Below are positions 35,336 through 45,147 of a stretch of DNA of 64,000 nucleotides, one piece after another. Each line of letters opens with the position of its first letter. The first letter of the stretch is position 1. Origin of the DNA: Aequorivita xiaoshiensis. GTDB lineage: Bacteria > Bacteroidota > Bacteroidia > Flavobacteriales > Flavobacteriaceae. A model generated the notes under the pieces. That model ran no database searches. It was not told the origin of the DNA and saw nothing but the letters and a program-made list of their open reading frames with translations. The translations under genes and the position numbers were made by a program. The stretch is from contig NZ_JAIRBB010000001.1 of the NCBI RefSeq assembly GCF_022008395.1, positions 620,001-684,000 of the forward strand, given 5' to 3'.

Positions 35336-38300
35336 TTATTCAAGTGTTAAAATTAAATCGTCTTTCATTACCATAGTGCCAGGCTTCAGGGTAATGGATT
35401 TAACCGTACCATCCTTTTTTGCTGTAATCGTAGATTCCATTTTCATGGCTTCAATAATAAAGAGGTGATCATTTTTCTTCACTTTCTGCCCCTTTTTTAC
35501 CAATACCTTATACAAACTTCCTTGTAAAGGTGCTCCATACTGATTTGGATCTTGAGTGTCGGCTTTTACGTGAACTTCTTTCTCAACCTTAATAGATTTA
35601 TCTCTAATTTGAATAAATCTGTTTTCCCCGTTTACCGAAAAGAAAACTATACGAACTCCATCTTCATTAGGTATTCCTACTGAAAGCAGCTTAACGATTA
35701 TAGATTTTCCTGGCTCTAATTCAATAATAGCCTCTTCGCGAAGTTTCATGCCGTAGAAGAAATTTTCGGTAGCAAGAATAGCAACATTGCCATATTGCTT
35801 ATACTTTTCGTGGGCGTCTTCAAAAACACGTGGATATAAACTATAAGAAAGGAAATCCTCAAACTCAATTTGTCTTGTAAAGCCTTGTTGAAATTTCTTA
35901 CGGAAAATCTTGAATTCTGCATCAAAATCTATTGGCTCTAAATGTGCGTTTGGTCTGTCGGTATAAGCCACGTTGTTTTTCAAAATTATCTTCTGAAGTT
36001 CTTTTGGGAAACCTCCAATTGGCTGTCCAAGATCCCCTTTAAAGAAGTTGATTACAGATTCTGGGAAGGAAATGTCTTCTCCGCGCTGCATAACATCTTC
36101 TGGAGTAAGGTTGTTTGTAACCATAAAAATAGCCATATCTCCAACTACTTTGGAGCTTGGCGTTACTTTTACTAAATTTCCAAACATACCATTTACCTGC
36201 TCGTACATCTTTTTCACCTCATCAAAACGATCGCCTAAGCCAAGTGCTTCCGACTGCGGACGTAAATTTGAATACTGTCCTCCTGGAATTTCGTGTTGGT
36301 AAACCTCCGCCGTTCCAGCTTTTAATCCAGATTCGAAAGGGTAATACATTTCGCGAACGTCTTCCCAATAATTAGAAAACTCGTTTAGTTTGGTGATATC
36401 AAATTTGTTTTCTCGCGGTTGATTGCGCATCATCTCAACAATAGCGTTGAAGTTTGGCTGAGAGGTAAGCCCCGAAAGTCCGCCTAAAGCAACATCAACA
36501 ACATCAACTCCCGCTTCAATAGCTTTTAGGTAAGTTGCAGATTGTATAGAAGAAGTATCGTGGGTATGCAAGTGCAACGGAATTTTAACCGTGTCTTTTA
36601 ATGCAGCCACTAGTTCTGCAGCGGCATAAGGTTTTAAAAGCCCGGCCATGTCTTTAATCGCAATCATATGCGCCCCGGCATTTTCTAAGTCTTTTGCAAG
36701 TTGCGTATAATAACTCAGGGTGTATTTAGTTTCATTTGGGTCAAGGATATCACCTGTATAGCTAATAGCAGCTTGAGCAATCCCACCAGTTTTGTTTCGA
36801 ACATAGTTAATACTTGGCTCCATTGCTTTAACCCAGTTTAGGGAGTCGAAAATTCTAAAAATATCAATTCCATTTTCCCAAGATGTTTCAATAAACTTCT
36901 CAATTAAATTATCGGGATAGGCTTTGTAACCAACTCCATTGGAGCCTCGAAGTAGCATTTGGAAAAGTATATTTGGCATCAATTTACGAAGTTCGCGTAG
37001 TCTCGTCCAGGGACTTTCATATAAAAACCTAAGACAAACATCAAAAGTTGCACCTCCCCACATCTCGATACTAAAGGTATTTGAATGATTCTTCGCAAAA
37101 CTTTCAGCTACTTTCAGCATGTCGTAACTACGCATCCTAGTTGCGAGTAAGGATTGATGCGCGTCGCGAATTGTGGTATCGGTATAATGAATTTGTTTTT
37201 CATCTTTTAACCAAGCACAGAATTTTTCGGGTCCCATTTCCATGAGCATGTCCTTTGTGCCTTTTGGAAACTCTTGACTTTTATTAAATATGGGAACTTT
37301 AGGGGTTCTAAAAACTTTGGTTTTATCGATGGTCTTTACATCTGGATTTCCGTTTACAATTACTTCTCCTAAATAATTTACAATTTTAGAGGTACGATCT
37401 TGAGGAAGTTTTATTTCGAATAGAGAAGGGGTGTTGGCTATAAAATTAACTGTAGCCTTACCTTCCTTAAAAGTATCGTTGTGAATTACATTTTGAAGAA
37501 AATGAATGTTGGTTTTTACACCGCGAATTCTAAACTCTCTAAGTGCGCGTGACATTTTACGCACAGCCCCGTCCAATGTTCGTCCATGAGCTGAAACTTT
37601 TACAAGCATAGAATCGAAAAAAGGACTTACGCTATAGGATTGATAGATACTACCAGCATCTAAACGGATTCCCATTCCACCAGCACTGCGATAGGTGGTA
37701 ATAGTTCCGTAATCGGGGGTAAAATTGTTTTCGGGATCTTCGGTTGTAATACGGCATTGCATAGCAAAACCATAAGTTGCAAGCGAATCTTGTTCGTAAA
37801 TTTTAATTTGTTTGTCACTTAATTTATACCCTCCTGCAATAAAAATCTGAGTTTTTATAAGGTCTATTCCAGTTACCATTTCGGTAACTGTGTGCTCTAC
37901 TTGAATTCGTGGATTCACTTCAATAAAGAAAACGTTATCTTCCTTATCGACCAAAAATTCAACTGTACCTACGTTGTTGTAATTTACTTCCTCTGCAATT
38001 TTAACCGCATATTTATACAGTGCATCTTTTACATTTTGAGAAACATTAAAAGAAGGAGCAACTTCAACAACTTTTTGATGACGTCTTTGGACAGAACAAT
38101 CTCGCTCGAATAAGTGGCGAATATTTCCGTGGTTATCTGCTACTATTTGAACTTCTAAATGCTTGGGATCTTCAACATATTTCTCGAGAAACATAGTGTC
38201 GTCGCCAAAAGCATTAAGCGATTCGCTTTTTGCAGAATCGAAATTGTTTTTTAAATCGTCTTCGGTACGAATAATTCTCATACCACGGCCACCACCACCA

Positions 38301-38788
38301 GAGGCAGCTTTTAGCATAATAGGGTAACCTATTTTTTTAGCTTCGGAAATTGCAATTTCTAATGAAGATAATTCCTTTTCATTACTTTTAATAATAGGTA
38401 CGTCACACTTTTCTGCAATTTTTTTGGCAGTAATTTTATCTCCTAAAGCGTCCATAGCTTTTGGATCTGGACCTATGAAGATAATTCCGTTTTTGGCGCA
38501 GTTTCGAGCAAATTCAGAGTTTTCAGATAAAAATCCATATCCGGGATGAATAGCATCAACGTTTTTAGATATTGCAAGTTCGATAATTGCATTTCCGTCT
38601 AAGTAAGGTTTTAACGGCTCGTCGTTTTCACCAATTTGATACGATTCATCGGCCTTATAGCGATGTTGTGAATAGCGGTCCTCAAAAGTATAGACTGAAA
38701 CTGTTTGCAAATTAATTTCTGAACAAGCTCGCAATACTCGAATAGCTATCTCACCACGGTTAGCCACCAATACTTTTTTTATCTTCAT
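35336..38788 (-). CDS. pyc: Pyruvate carboxylase
   Basis: A 1150-residue single-chain pyruvate carboxylase that makes oxaloacetate from pyruvate, bicarbonate and ATP. Domains in order: biotin carboxylase (~1-450) with KKVLVANRGEIAIRVLRAC, the ATP-grasp loop AASGGGGRGMRII, EVNPRIQVEHTVTEMV and RCSVQ-like ERDCSVQRRHQKVVE; carboxyltransferase (~530-810) beginning ...HYTDTTIRDAHQSLLATRM, with WGGATFDVCLRFL, IKDMAGLLKPYAA and LHTHDTSS; an allosteric/PT linker; and a biotinyl domain with EAMKMES, Lys1116 being the biotin site. All catalytic motifs are intact. It is monocistronic, replenishing the TCA cycle. Confidence 0.97.
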   Translation of the reverse strand: MKIKKVLVANRGEIAIRVLRACSEINLQTVSVYTFEDRYSQHRYKADESYQIGENDEPLKPYLDGNAIIELAISKNVDAIHPGYGFLSENSEFARNCAKNGIIFIGPDPKAMDALGDKITAKKIAEKCDVPIIKSNEKELSSLEIAISEAKKIGYPIMLKAASGGGGRGMRIIRTEDDLKNNFDSAKSESLNAFGDDTMFLEKYVEDPKHLEVQIVADNHGNIRHLFERDCSVQRRHQKVVEVAPSFNVSQNVKDALYKYAVKIAEEVNYNNVGTVEFLVDKEDNVFFIEVNPRIQVEHTVTEMVTGIDLIKTQIFIAGGYKLSDKQIKIYEQDSLATYGFAMQCRITTEDPENNFTPDYGTITTYRSAGGMGIRLDAGSIYQSYSVSPFFDSMLVKVSAHGRTLDGAVRKMSRALREFRIRGVKTNIHFLQNVIHNDTFKEGKATVNFIANTPSLFEIKLPQDRTSKIVNYLGEVIVNGNPDVKTIDKTKVFRTPKVPIFNKSQEFPKGTKDMLMEMGPEKFCAWLKDEKQIHYTDTTIRDAHQSLLATRMRSYDMLKVAESFAKNHSNTFSIEMWGGATFDVCLRFLYESPWTRLRELRKLMPNILFQMLLRGSNGVGYKAYPDNLIEKFIETSWENGIDIFRIFDSLNWVKAMEPSINYVRNKTGGIAQAAISYTGDILDPNETKYTLSYYTQLAKDLENAGAHMIAIKDMAGLLKPYAAAELVAALKDTVKIPLHLHTHDTSSIQSATYLKAIEAGVDVVDVALGGLSGLTSQPNFNAIVEMMRNQPRENKFDITKLNEFSNYWEDVREMYYPFESGLKAGTAEVYQHEIPGGQYSNLRPQSEALGLGDRFDEVKKMYEQVNGMFGNLVKVTPSSKVVGDMAIFMVTNNLTPEDVMQRGEDISFPESVINFFKGDLGQPIGGFPKELQKIILKNNVAYTDRPNAHLEPIDFDAEFKIFRKKFQQGFTRQIEFEDFLSYSLYPRVFEDAHEKYKQYGNVAILATENFFYGMKLREEAIIELEPGKSIIVKLLSVGIPNEDGVRIVFFSVNGENRFIQIRDKSIKVEKEVHVKADTQDPNQYGAPLQGSLYKVLVKKGQKVKKNDHLFIIEAMKMESTITAKKDGTVKSITLKPGTMVMKDDLILTLE

Positions 38789-38933
38789 GAATTGTATTTT
38801 ATAAGTTTATGTGTGGCTATAAAGATAAACAAGCCAATACTTTTATGTGAAAATATTAGAAAAGAATTGGCAATAATTCGAAATATTAAAAGGGATGAAT
38901 AAGTATTAAAATACAAAGAATTACAGGCATTGG

Positions 38934-40028
38934 TTAAGGTTGGGTACGCTGTTGTCTTTTTCTCCTTATTATATATGGGTTTACATTTTTGTAATTGCGT
39001 ATTACAAAGGCTAAGGCGCTTTCCAATACTTGACCCATATTATTTGCTTTTTTAAAGTTCACATCACCTGTAAGTTCAAAAAGATCCATTTTTAACTCTT
39101 CAATCTTTTCGGGAGGAGAAATAGAGTCTTCCTTCATACAATTTAATAAGGCTTTTAACCTCTTTTTTTCATTTGTAGCTCGTTTTGCTAGCAATGATCT
39201 TTCTTCACTAATATATTGGTCTATTGACGTTTGTTGAAGAAGCTCCATAGTCATTTCAACTAACTTATTGTTTTCTTTTAGGAATTGAGGTTTGTACACC
39301 TTCGCATTTCCCTCATAAGATTGTTGGTCAAAGTCTATGGCGCGAATTCTGTATTGAATCCTGTCAAAATCGTGCGTAAGTACCATTACATAATTATAAG
39401 ATCGCATATCCCCGAGTAGGCGTATAAAACATCGTTCGTTAAATTTCACAAATTCTTTGGCTATCTCTAGTTTGTCTCTTTTAGAACATTCATCCAAATG
39501 GTTGTTTATAAATTCGTCACCAGGTATTCCTGAAATATGCTCTTCTATTAATGTGTTTTTTCTCACCAAAAAGTTAATGTGGTTTGGTGAAAGTAAATCC
39601 TCAAGTTCTAAGCCGTATATACGTGAAGCATCGGCTTTTTTAATGTATATATAGAGGTAATTATCGTTAAGAATATTACGAACTTTAATTCGAAATGGTT
39701 TAGAATTCCCAAAGGTGCAGTAATCTACACTATCAATATTTAAGAAAGGTAAAATAGTTTCGTTACCATCAGAATGTAAAATGGAATATACTTTTTTTAA
39801 GCTCTCATTTATTTCTTCTGTTTCAAATTCAGAATAGTAAACTCGCACCCAAAGTGTGTCTTTTCCATTTTTATCATAAACCGAAACAGATCCCTGAAAT
39901 CGCAATAAATCGTCGTAATAAATTGGGATTTTAATGGTCCTTCCGTGACGGGTTAAGTACTTTAAAAACCTATCGGTAATAGGGTAAGTGGGTTTCTTCT
40001 TTGAAATGAGTTTATTCTGACTAGGCAT
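38934..40028 (-). CDS. Unknown protein with an APH/kinase-like catalytic signature
   Basis: I do not recognise a named family for this 364-residue protein. No signal peptide or membrane segment is seen; both ends are rich in Lys/Arg. A central region resembles aminoglycoside-phosphotransferase-type kinases: a hinge-like LIEEHISGIPG (160-170), a catalytic-loop-like GDMRSYN (206-212, with Asp207 and Asn212 spaced as in HGDLHxGN), and IDFD (231-234) in the position of the metal-binding Asp. A lysine in FRIKVR (115) could be the ATP lysine. The C-terminal ~110 residues are helical. Kinase activity is an inference; the sequence may also be a pseudokinase. It is single and convergent with nothing; pyc lies downstream on the same strand. 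Confidence 0.7.
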   Translation of the reverse strand: MPSQNKLISKKKPTYPITDRFLKYLTRHGRTIKIPIYYDDLLRFQGSVSVYDKNGKDTLWVRVYYSEFETEEINESLKKVYSILHSDGNETILPFLNIDSVDYCTFGNSKPFRIKVRNILNDNYLYIYIKKADASRIYGLELEDLLSPNHINFLVRKNTLIEEHISGIPGDEFINNHLDECSKRDKLEIAKEFVKFNERCFIRLLGDMRSYNYVMVLTHDFDRIQYRIRAIDFDQQSYEGNAKVYKPQFLKENNKLVEMTMELLQQTSIDQYISEERSLLAKRATNEKKRLKALLNCMKEDSISPPEKIEELKMDLFELTGDVNFKKANNMGQVLESALAFVIRNYKNVNPYIIRRKRQQRTQP

Positions 40029-40110
40029 AATTGCGGTAAATATTCTCTAAATATAAGGGTTTTCATAATTATGGATTATTTCTTCATCTTCACCTTCAAT
40101 TTCTATCCCC

Positions 40111-41463
40111 TTAAACCATCCCTTTTATATCATTCCCCCAAGTAGGATAAGCAAAAATCATGGCTTTAAGGCTTTCTGTGGTAAGTTTCCCGCAAATTGC
40201 CAGCACAAAAAGATTAATCATTTCACCAGCTCCAGAAGCTATTATGTGTGCGCCAAGAACAATATCTCGGTCCTTATCGACAATAGTTTTATAGGCGTAA
40301 ATTTTATCGTTTACACGTTTTGCATTAAACCATTGAGGAACGCTTTTGTATTCTACTTCATAATTATAGCCTTTTTCTTTTGCTTCGTCTTCAGTCATTC
40401 CAATAGCTGCAAGCTGAGGAATGGTAAAAACCACAGAAGGCACAGGCGGAAAATCCATTTTAGTGTTATTCCCATTTCTAATATTTAAAGAAACAACTCT
40501 AGCTTCCTGAGAAGATGTTGGGGTTAACGGTAGAGAACCACTTGCCGCAACATCACCGCAAGCATAAACAGATTTATTAGTTGTATTTTGAAGAAATTCA
40601 TTTACTGAAACTCCTCCCTTTTCAAATGCTACATTTCCTTTTTCTAAATCTAATTCGTCTATAGCAGGAACGCGACCGGCGGTATTAAAGACCATTCGCG
40701 TATCGACCGAATCCTTTTTACCATTTTTATCATATAAAACCCTATAGTTTTTCTGAAGTTTCGCTACTTCAGTAACCTTTGCATTAAAAATAAATTTAAT
40801 TCCAATTTCTTCCGAAGCTTTTGTGAGGTGTTGGACAATATCGGCTTCAAAAGGACCTAAAGGCCTATCTGAAAATTCAATAACTGTAACTTTTACTCCA
40901 CAACGGGCAGCAATGTGCGCAAACTCCATCCCTATATATCCCGCGCCTACAAACACCATATTTTCTGGGAGTTTCTCTAGCTCAAAAAAATCGTCACTAA
41001 TTTTTAGATAATCTCTTCCAGGAATTTTTAGTTCCATTGGTTTTTGCCCTGTTGCGATAACTATTTTCTTTGCTTTTACAGTTTTCCCTTCTACCGATAA
41101 GGTGTTATCATCCAAAAACTTTGGAGATTGGTGATACATAGATATACCTGCTTTCCTTAAATCTCTTTCAGTTGCAGCAGGCACGGCATCGGTAAATTTC
41201 GATTTAAATTTTTGTACATCTCTCCAATCAATTTTCGGAATGGATGTGATACCATTGCCTTTCAAATTTTCTGAAAGATGAATGGCTTCGGTAAATCCAA
41301 CTAAAACTTTTTTAGGGTCGCATCCCCTTTGAGAGCAGGTTCCGCCAAATTCACGATTATCGGCGATTGCAACTTTCATTCCTTCGGCAGCACAATCGTA
41401 TGCTACAGTTTTACCTGCCGTACCAGTTCCAATTACAAAAACATCGTATTCTTTAAACGCCAT
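40111..41463 (-). CDS. FAD-dependent NAD(P) disulfide-reductase-like oxidoreductase
   Basis: A 450-residue flavoprotein of the pyridine nucleotide disulfide oxidoreductase class (relatives: glutathione reductase, mercuric reductase, lipoamide dehydrogenase). It has the FAD dinucleotide site VIGTGTAGKTVAYDCA (residues 10-25), the redox pair Cys43-Cys48 in GGTCSQRGCDPKK, an NAD(P) site VFVGAGYIGMEFAHIAARCG and a second FAD motif SVYACGDVA. The usual C-terminal His-x-x-x-x-Glu dyad (HPTxxE) is replaced by YPTWGND, so the base that normally assists thiolate chemistry is missing. The substrate is unknown; no lipoyl enzyme genes are nearby. Confidence 0.88.
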   Translation of the reverse strand: MAFKEYDVFVIGTGTAGKTVAYDCAAEGMKVAIADNREFGGTCSQRGCDPKKVLVGFTEAIHLSENLKGNGITSIPKIDWRDVQKFKSKFTDAVPAATERDLRKAGISMYHQSPKFLDDNTLSVEGKTVKAKKIVIATGQKPMELKIPGRDYLKISDDFFELEKLPENMVFVGAGYIGMEFAHIAARCGVKVTVIEFSDRPLGPFEADIVQHLTKASEEIGIKFIFNAKVTEVAKLQKNYRVLYDKNGKKDSVDTRMVFNTAGRVPAIDELDLEKGNVAFEKGGVSVNEFLQNTTNKSVYACGDVAASGSLPLTPTSSQEARVVSLNIRNGNNTKMDFPPVPSVVFTIPQLAAIGMTEDEAKEKGYNYEVEYKSVPQWFNAKRVNDKIYAYKTIVDKDRDIVLGAHIIASGAGEMINLFVLAICGKLTTESLKAMIFAYPTWGNDIKGMV

Positions 41464-41593
41464 TACTTAAATTTTTTAAACACCTAAAGATTTAAACCTA
41501 TGAGATGTTGTTTCAGTTAATTCTAAAAATACAGATTCAATTCAGGGATGTGTGTTATTAAAATGATAAAGTTGAAATTAAAACCTGTTAGCT

Positions 41594-41625
41594 TTTGAAA
41601 ACCTGATAGGTTTGGATTAAATTTG
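41594..41625 (+). promoter_or_regulatory. Promoter of mfd
   Basis: TTTG (41594-41597), a 20-bp spacer and the -7 box TAAATTTG (41618-41625). The box ends 8 nt before the A of the mfd start codon, so the 5' leader is at most a few nucleotides. Confidence 0.55.
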
Positions 41626-41632
41626 CCGTTCA

Positions 41633-44600
41633 ATGAGCAAAACATTCGCTACTTCACTGTATTCTCAGTCTTTGCAAACGCAAAAACTAGGAGAAGCTAT
41701 ATCCCAAAAGCAACAAGCAATTTCAGTATCAGGCCTTGTTGGCTCTTCCATTTCGATGGTTTTAGCCCAAGCCTTTAAAAATACCGATTTGCCTTTTCTT
41801 TTTATTTTGAATGATAAAGAGGAAGCCGCTTATCACCTTAACGATTTGGAAAACCTTTTGGGTGATAAAAATGTACTTTTTTATCCTGGAAGTTATCGCC
41901 GGCCATATCAAATAGAAGAGACGGATAACGCTAATGTTTTATTGAGAAGTGAGGTTTTAAATCGAATTAATTCTCGAAAAAAACCCGCATTTATCGTCAC
42001 TTATCCCGAGGCACTTTTTGAAAAAGTTGTTACTCGAAAGGAATTAGAACAAAACACCTTAAAAATAGCGGTAAACGATCAGCTTTCTATTGATTTTGTA
42101 AACGAAGTCCTGTTTGAATATCGTTTTAAACGCACTGATTTCGTTACAGAGCCAGGTGAGTTTTCGGTTCGCGGAGGAATTTTAGATGTGTTCAGTTTTA
42201 GTAATGATCAACCCTATCGAATTGAGTTTTTTGGTGATGACGTAGACAGTATTCGAACCTTCGATGTGGAAACACAGCTTTCATTAGAACAAATAAAAAA
42301 AGTTTCAATAATTCCAAATATTGAAAACAAGATAATCGATGAAAACCGAGAGTCTTTTCTAAAATATATCGCTTCCAAAACAGTGGTTTTTCTGAAAAAT
42401 GAAGAACTTTTTAGCAGTGCAATAAACAATCTTTTCAAAAAAGCAACTGAAGCTTTTAACGCAATCGATTCTGAAATAAAACGCGCAAAACCTTCAGAGT
42501 TATTTTGCGATTCTACATTGCTTAAAGGGCAACTTAGAGATTTTACAACTGTTACATTAAATGTAAAGGAAAGAAGAAATTTAAAAGAAGATACCAATCG
42601 TCTAGAAAAAGTTTCTTCGGTAATATTTTCAACTAAGCCACAGCCTTCTTTTAATAAGCAATTTAATTTGCTGATTGAAAATTTGAATGAAAATACAGAT
42701 AACGGATATAAAAACTATATTTTTTGTAGTAGTGAACAGCAAGCAAAACGTTTTCACGACATTTTTGAAGATGCCGAACAAAATGTAAATCAATTTGAAA
42801 CAATTGTTTTTCCTCTGTTTCAAGGGTTTATTGATGATGATTTAAAACTAGCTTGCTACACCGATCATCAAATTTTTGATCGCTATCATAAGTTTCAGCT
42901 TAAAAATGGGTACGCCAAGAAACAAGCGATAACCCTAAAAGAAATTACAAATCTTGAAGTCGGCGATTATGTAACGCATATCGATCATGGAATTGGCAAA
43001 TTTGGTGGGTTGCAAAAAATTGAAGTGGAAGGTAAAATGCAGGAAGCTATCAAGCTTTTTTATGGCGAACGCGATATTCTATACCTGAGTATTCACAGTC
43101 TGCACAAGATTTCAAAATATAATGGGAAAGATGGTAAGGAGCCCAAAATATACAAATTGGGTAGTGATGCTTGGAAAAAGTTAAAGCAAAAAACCAAAAC
43201 CCGAGTTAAGGAAATTGCGTTTAATTTAATTGAGCTTTACGCAAAAAGAAGGACTCTAAAAGGGTTTGCCTATGATCCTGATAGTTACTTACAAGCAGAG
43301 TTGGAATCATCATTTATTTACGAAGATACTCCAGATCAAAGTACTGCTACCGAAGATGTGAAAAAGGATATGGAAAACGAACGCCCTATGGACAGATTGG
43401 TTTGTGGTGACGTTGGTTTTGGAAAAACAGAAGTAGCTATTCGAGCTGCATTTAAAGCGGTAGATAACGGAAAACAGGTTGCTGTTTTAGTACCTACAAC
43501 TATTTTGGCTTTTCAACATTTTAAGACATTTTCTGAAAGACTTTCCGAAATGCCAGTGAAAGTCGATTACTTAAATCGATTTAGAACTGCGAAAGAAAGG
43601 AAAGCAGTTTTGGAAGGATTAAAAGAAGGTCGCTTAGATATCGTAATTGGAACACACCAATTAGTAAATAAATCGGTTGAATTTAAAGATTTGGGACTAC
43701 TAATTATAGATGAAGAGCAAAAATTCGGAGTAGCCGTAAAGGATAAACTGAAAACTATAAAGGAAAATGTAGATACACTTACATTAACGGCAACGCCAAT
43801 TCCGCGTACGTTGCAGTTTAGTTTAATGGCTGCACGTGATCTTTCGGTAATTACTACGCCGCCGCCAAACCGTTATCCAGTAGAAACACACGTTATTCGC
43901 TTTACAGAAGAAAGTATTCGCGATGCGGTTCAATATGAAATTTCGCGTGGCGGGCAAGTTTACTTTGTCCACAATAGAATTGAAAATATTAAAGAAGTTG
44001 CGGGAATGATTCAGCGGTTGGTTCCAGACGCAAAGATTGGGATTGGTCATGGGCAGATGGAAGGTAAAAAACTAGAAGATTTAATGCTTCGGTTTATGAA
44101 TAACGAATTTGATGTTTTGGTTTCTACTACCATCATCGAAAGCGGATTGGATGTGCCTAACGCAAATACTATTTTCATTAACAACGCCAATAACTTTGGT
44201 CTTTCAGATTTACACCAAATGCGTGGGCGAGTAGGTAGAAGTAATAAAAAAGCATTTTGTTATTTTATTACGCCACCTTATTCGGTTATGACCGAAGATG
44301 CCAGAAAACGTATTACCGCTTTAGAGCAATTTTCTGAATTGGGTAGCGGAATTAATATCGCTATGAAGGATTTAGAAATTCGCGGTGCAGGGGATTTACT
44401 TGGAGGAGAACAAAGTGGGTTTATTAATGAAATTGGTTTTGATACGTATCAAAAAATCCTTTCTGAGGCCATTGAAGAATTAAAAGAGAAAGAATTTAAA
44501 GATCTCTACGAAGATTCTTCAGCTCCGTTAAGTAATAAGAAATTTGTGAAGGAAATTACTATCGATTCGGATTTTGAATTGCTTTTCCCTGATGATTATG

Positions 44601-45010
44601 TAAATAATATTACCGAACGACTAAATCTATACACCAAGTTAAACGAGCTTAAAGACGAGAATGAGCTTCAAAAATTTGAAAAGGAGTTGCTCGATCGTTT
44701 TGGAGAGCTACCAATACAGGCTGAAGACTTGTTAAACAGCGTGAGGTTGAAATGGCAAGCTATTTCTATGGGCTTAGAACGAATGGTCATTAAGAACAAT
44801 AAAATGGTTGGGTATTTTATCGCAGACCAACAAAGTGCTTTTTATCAAAGTCCAACTTTTACCAAAGTGCTTCAATACGTTCAAAGCCATCCACAAAAAG
44901 TAACTATGAAAGAAAAGCAAACCCGAAATGGTTTACGTTTAATATTAACTTTCGAAGGAATTTCTTCAGTAGATAAAGCGTTAAAAGCTTTGGAGCCTTT
45001 TTCAGTATAA
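41633..45010 (+). CDS. mfd: Transcription-repair coupling factor
   Basis: A 1125-residue Mfd, which removes stalled RNA polymerase at DNA lesions and recruits UvrA. The N-terminal UvrB-like region includes LFYPGSYRRPYQ and EPGEFSVRGGILDVFSF. The RNA-polymerase-interaction (CarD-like) domain starts near residue 441 (EVGDYVTHIDHGIGKFGGLQ). The helicase has Walker A GDVGFGKTEVA (~594), DEEQ at 693-696 (LLIIDEEQKFG), TATPIPRTLQ and the translocation motif region ending MRGRVGRSNKKAFCYF. A C-terminal TRCF domain (~970-1110) follows. The length and motifs are complete. Confidence 0.97.
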   Translation: MSKTFATSLYSQSLQTQKLGEAISQKQQAISVSGLVGSSISMVLAQAFKNTDLPFLFILNDKEEAAYHLNDLENLLGDKNVLFYPGSYRRPYQIEETDNANVLLRSEVLNRINSRKKPAFIVTYPEALFEKVVTRKELEQNTLKIAVNDQLSIDFVNEVLFEYRFKRTDFVTEPGEFSVRGGILDVFSFSNDQPYRIEFFGDDVDSIRTFDVETQLSLEQIKKVSIIPNIENKIIDENRESFLKYIASKTVVFLKNEELFSSAINNLFKKATEAFNAIDSEIKRAKPSELFCDSTLLKGQLRDFTTVTLNVKERRNLKEDTNRLEKVSSVIFSTKPQPSFNKQFNLLIENLNENTDNGYKNYIFCSSEQQAKRFHDIFEDAEQNVNQFETIVFPLFQGFIDDDLKLACYTDHQIFDRYHKFQLKNGYAKKQAITLKEITNLEVGDYVTHIDHGIGKFGGLQKIEVEGKMQEAIKLFYGERDILYLSIHSLHKISKYNGKDGKEPKIYKLGSDAWKKLKQKTKTRVKEIAFNLIELYAKRRTLKGFAYDPDSYLQAELESSFIYEDTPDQSTATEDVKKDMENERPMDRLVCGDVGFGKTEVAIRAAFKAVDNGKQVAVLVPTTILAFQHFKTFSERLSEMPVKVDYLNRFRTAKERKAVLEGLKEGRLDIVIGTHQLVNKSVEFKDLGLLIIDEEQKFGVAVKDKLKTIKENVDTLTLTATPIPRTLQFSLMAARDLSVITTPPPNRYPVETHVIRFTEESIRDAVQYEISRGGQVYFVHNRIENIKEVAGMIQRLVPDAKIGIGHGQMEGKKLEDLMLRFMNNEFDVLVSTTIIESGLDVPNANTIFINNANNFGLSDLHQMRGRVGRSNKKAFCYFITPPYSVMTEDARKRITALEQFSELGSGINIAMKDLEIRGAGDLLGGEQSGFINEIGFDTYQKILSEAIEELKEKEFKDLYEDSSAPLSNKKFVKEITIDSDFELLFPDDYVNNITERLNLYTKLNELKDENELQKFEKELLDRFGELPIQAEDLLNSVRLKWQAISMGLERMVIKNNKMVGYFIADQQSAFYQSPTFTKVLQYVQSHPQKVTMKEKQTRNGLRLILTFEGISSVDKALKALEPFSV

Positions 45011-45032
45011 CACTTAAAAACCTTGATTTAAG

Positions 45033-45079
45033 TTACTTGTAATCAGGTAATTACAAGTAATGTCGGGTAAATGTCGGGT
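45033..45079 (+). promoter_or_regulatory. Composite operator upstream of the XRE membrane regulator
   Basis: A perfect 11-bp inverted repeat, TTACTTGTAAT (45033-45043) and ATTACAAGTAA (45050-45060) with a 6-bp spacer, is followed immediately by two tandem TGTCGGGT units (45061-45079). It is 70-115 bp before the regulator ATG. No U-run follows, so an operator is more likely than a terminator for mfd. Confidence 0.55.
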
Positions 45080-45147
45080 TAAATTCACTTGAAAAAATTG
45101 CACTATATTTAGTGTCATCGTACTATTGCTTCCATAAATATTTAATT

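Noticed and set aside
41581-41613. AAACCTG and AGGTTT repeats before mfd taken as a riboswitch or terminator
   Set aside because: They give only a short 6-bp stem with a long loop, and the mfd promoter overlaps the region, so no separate element is supported.
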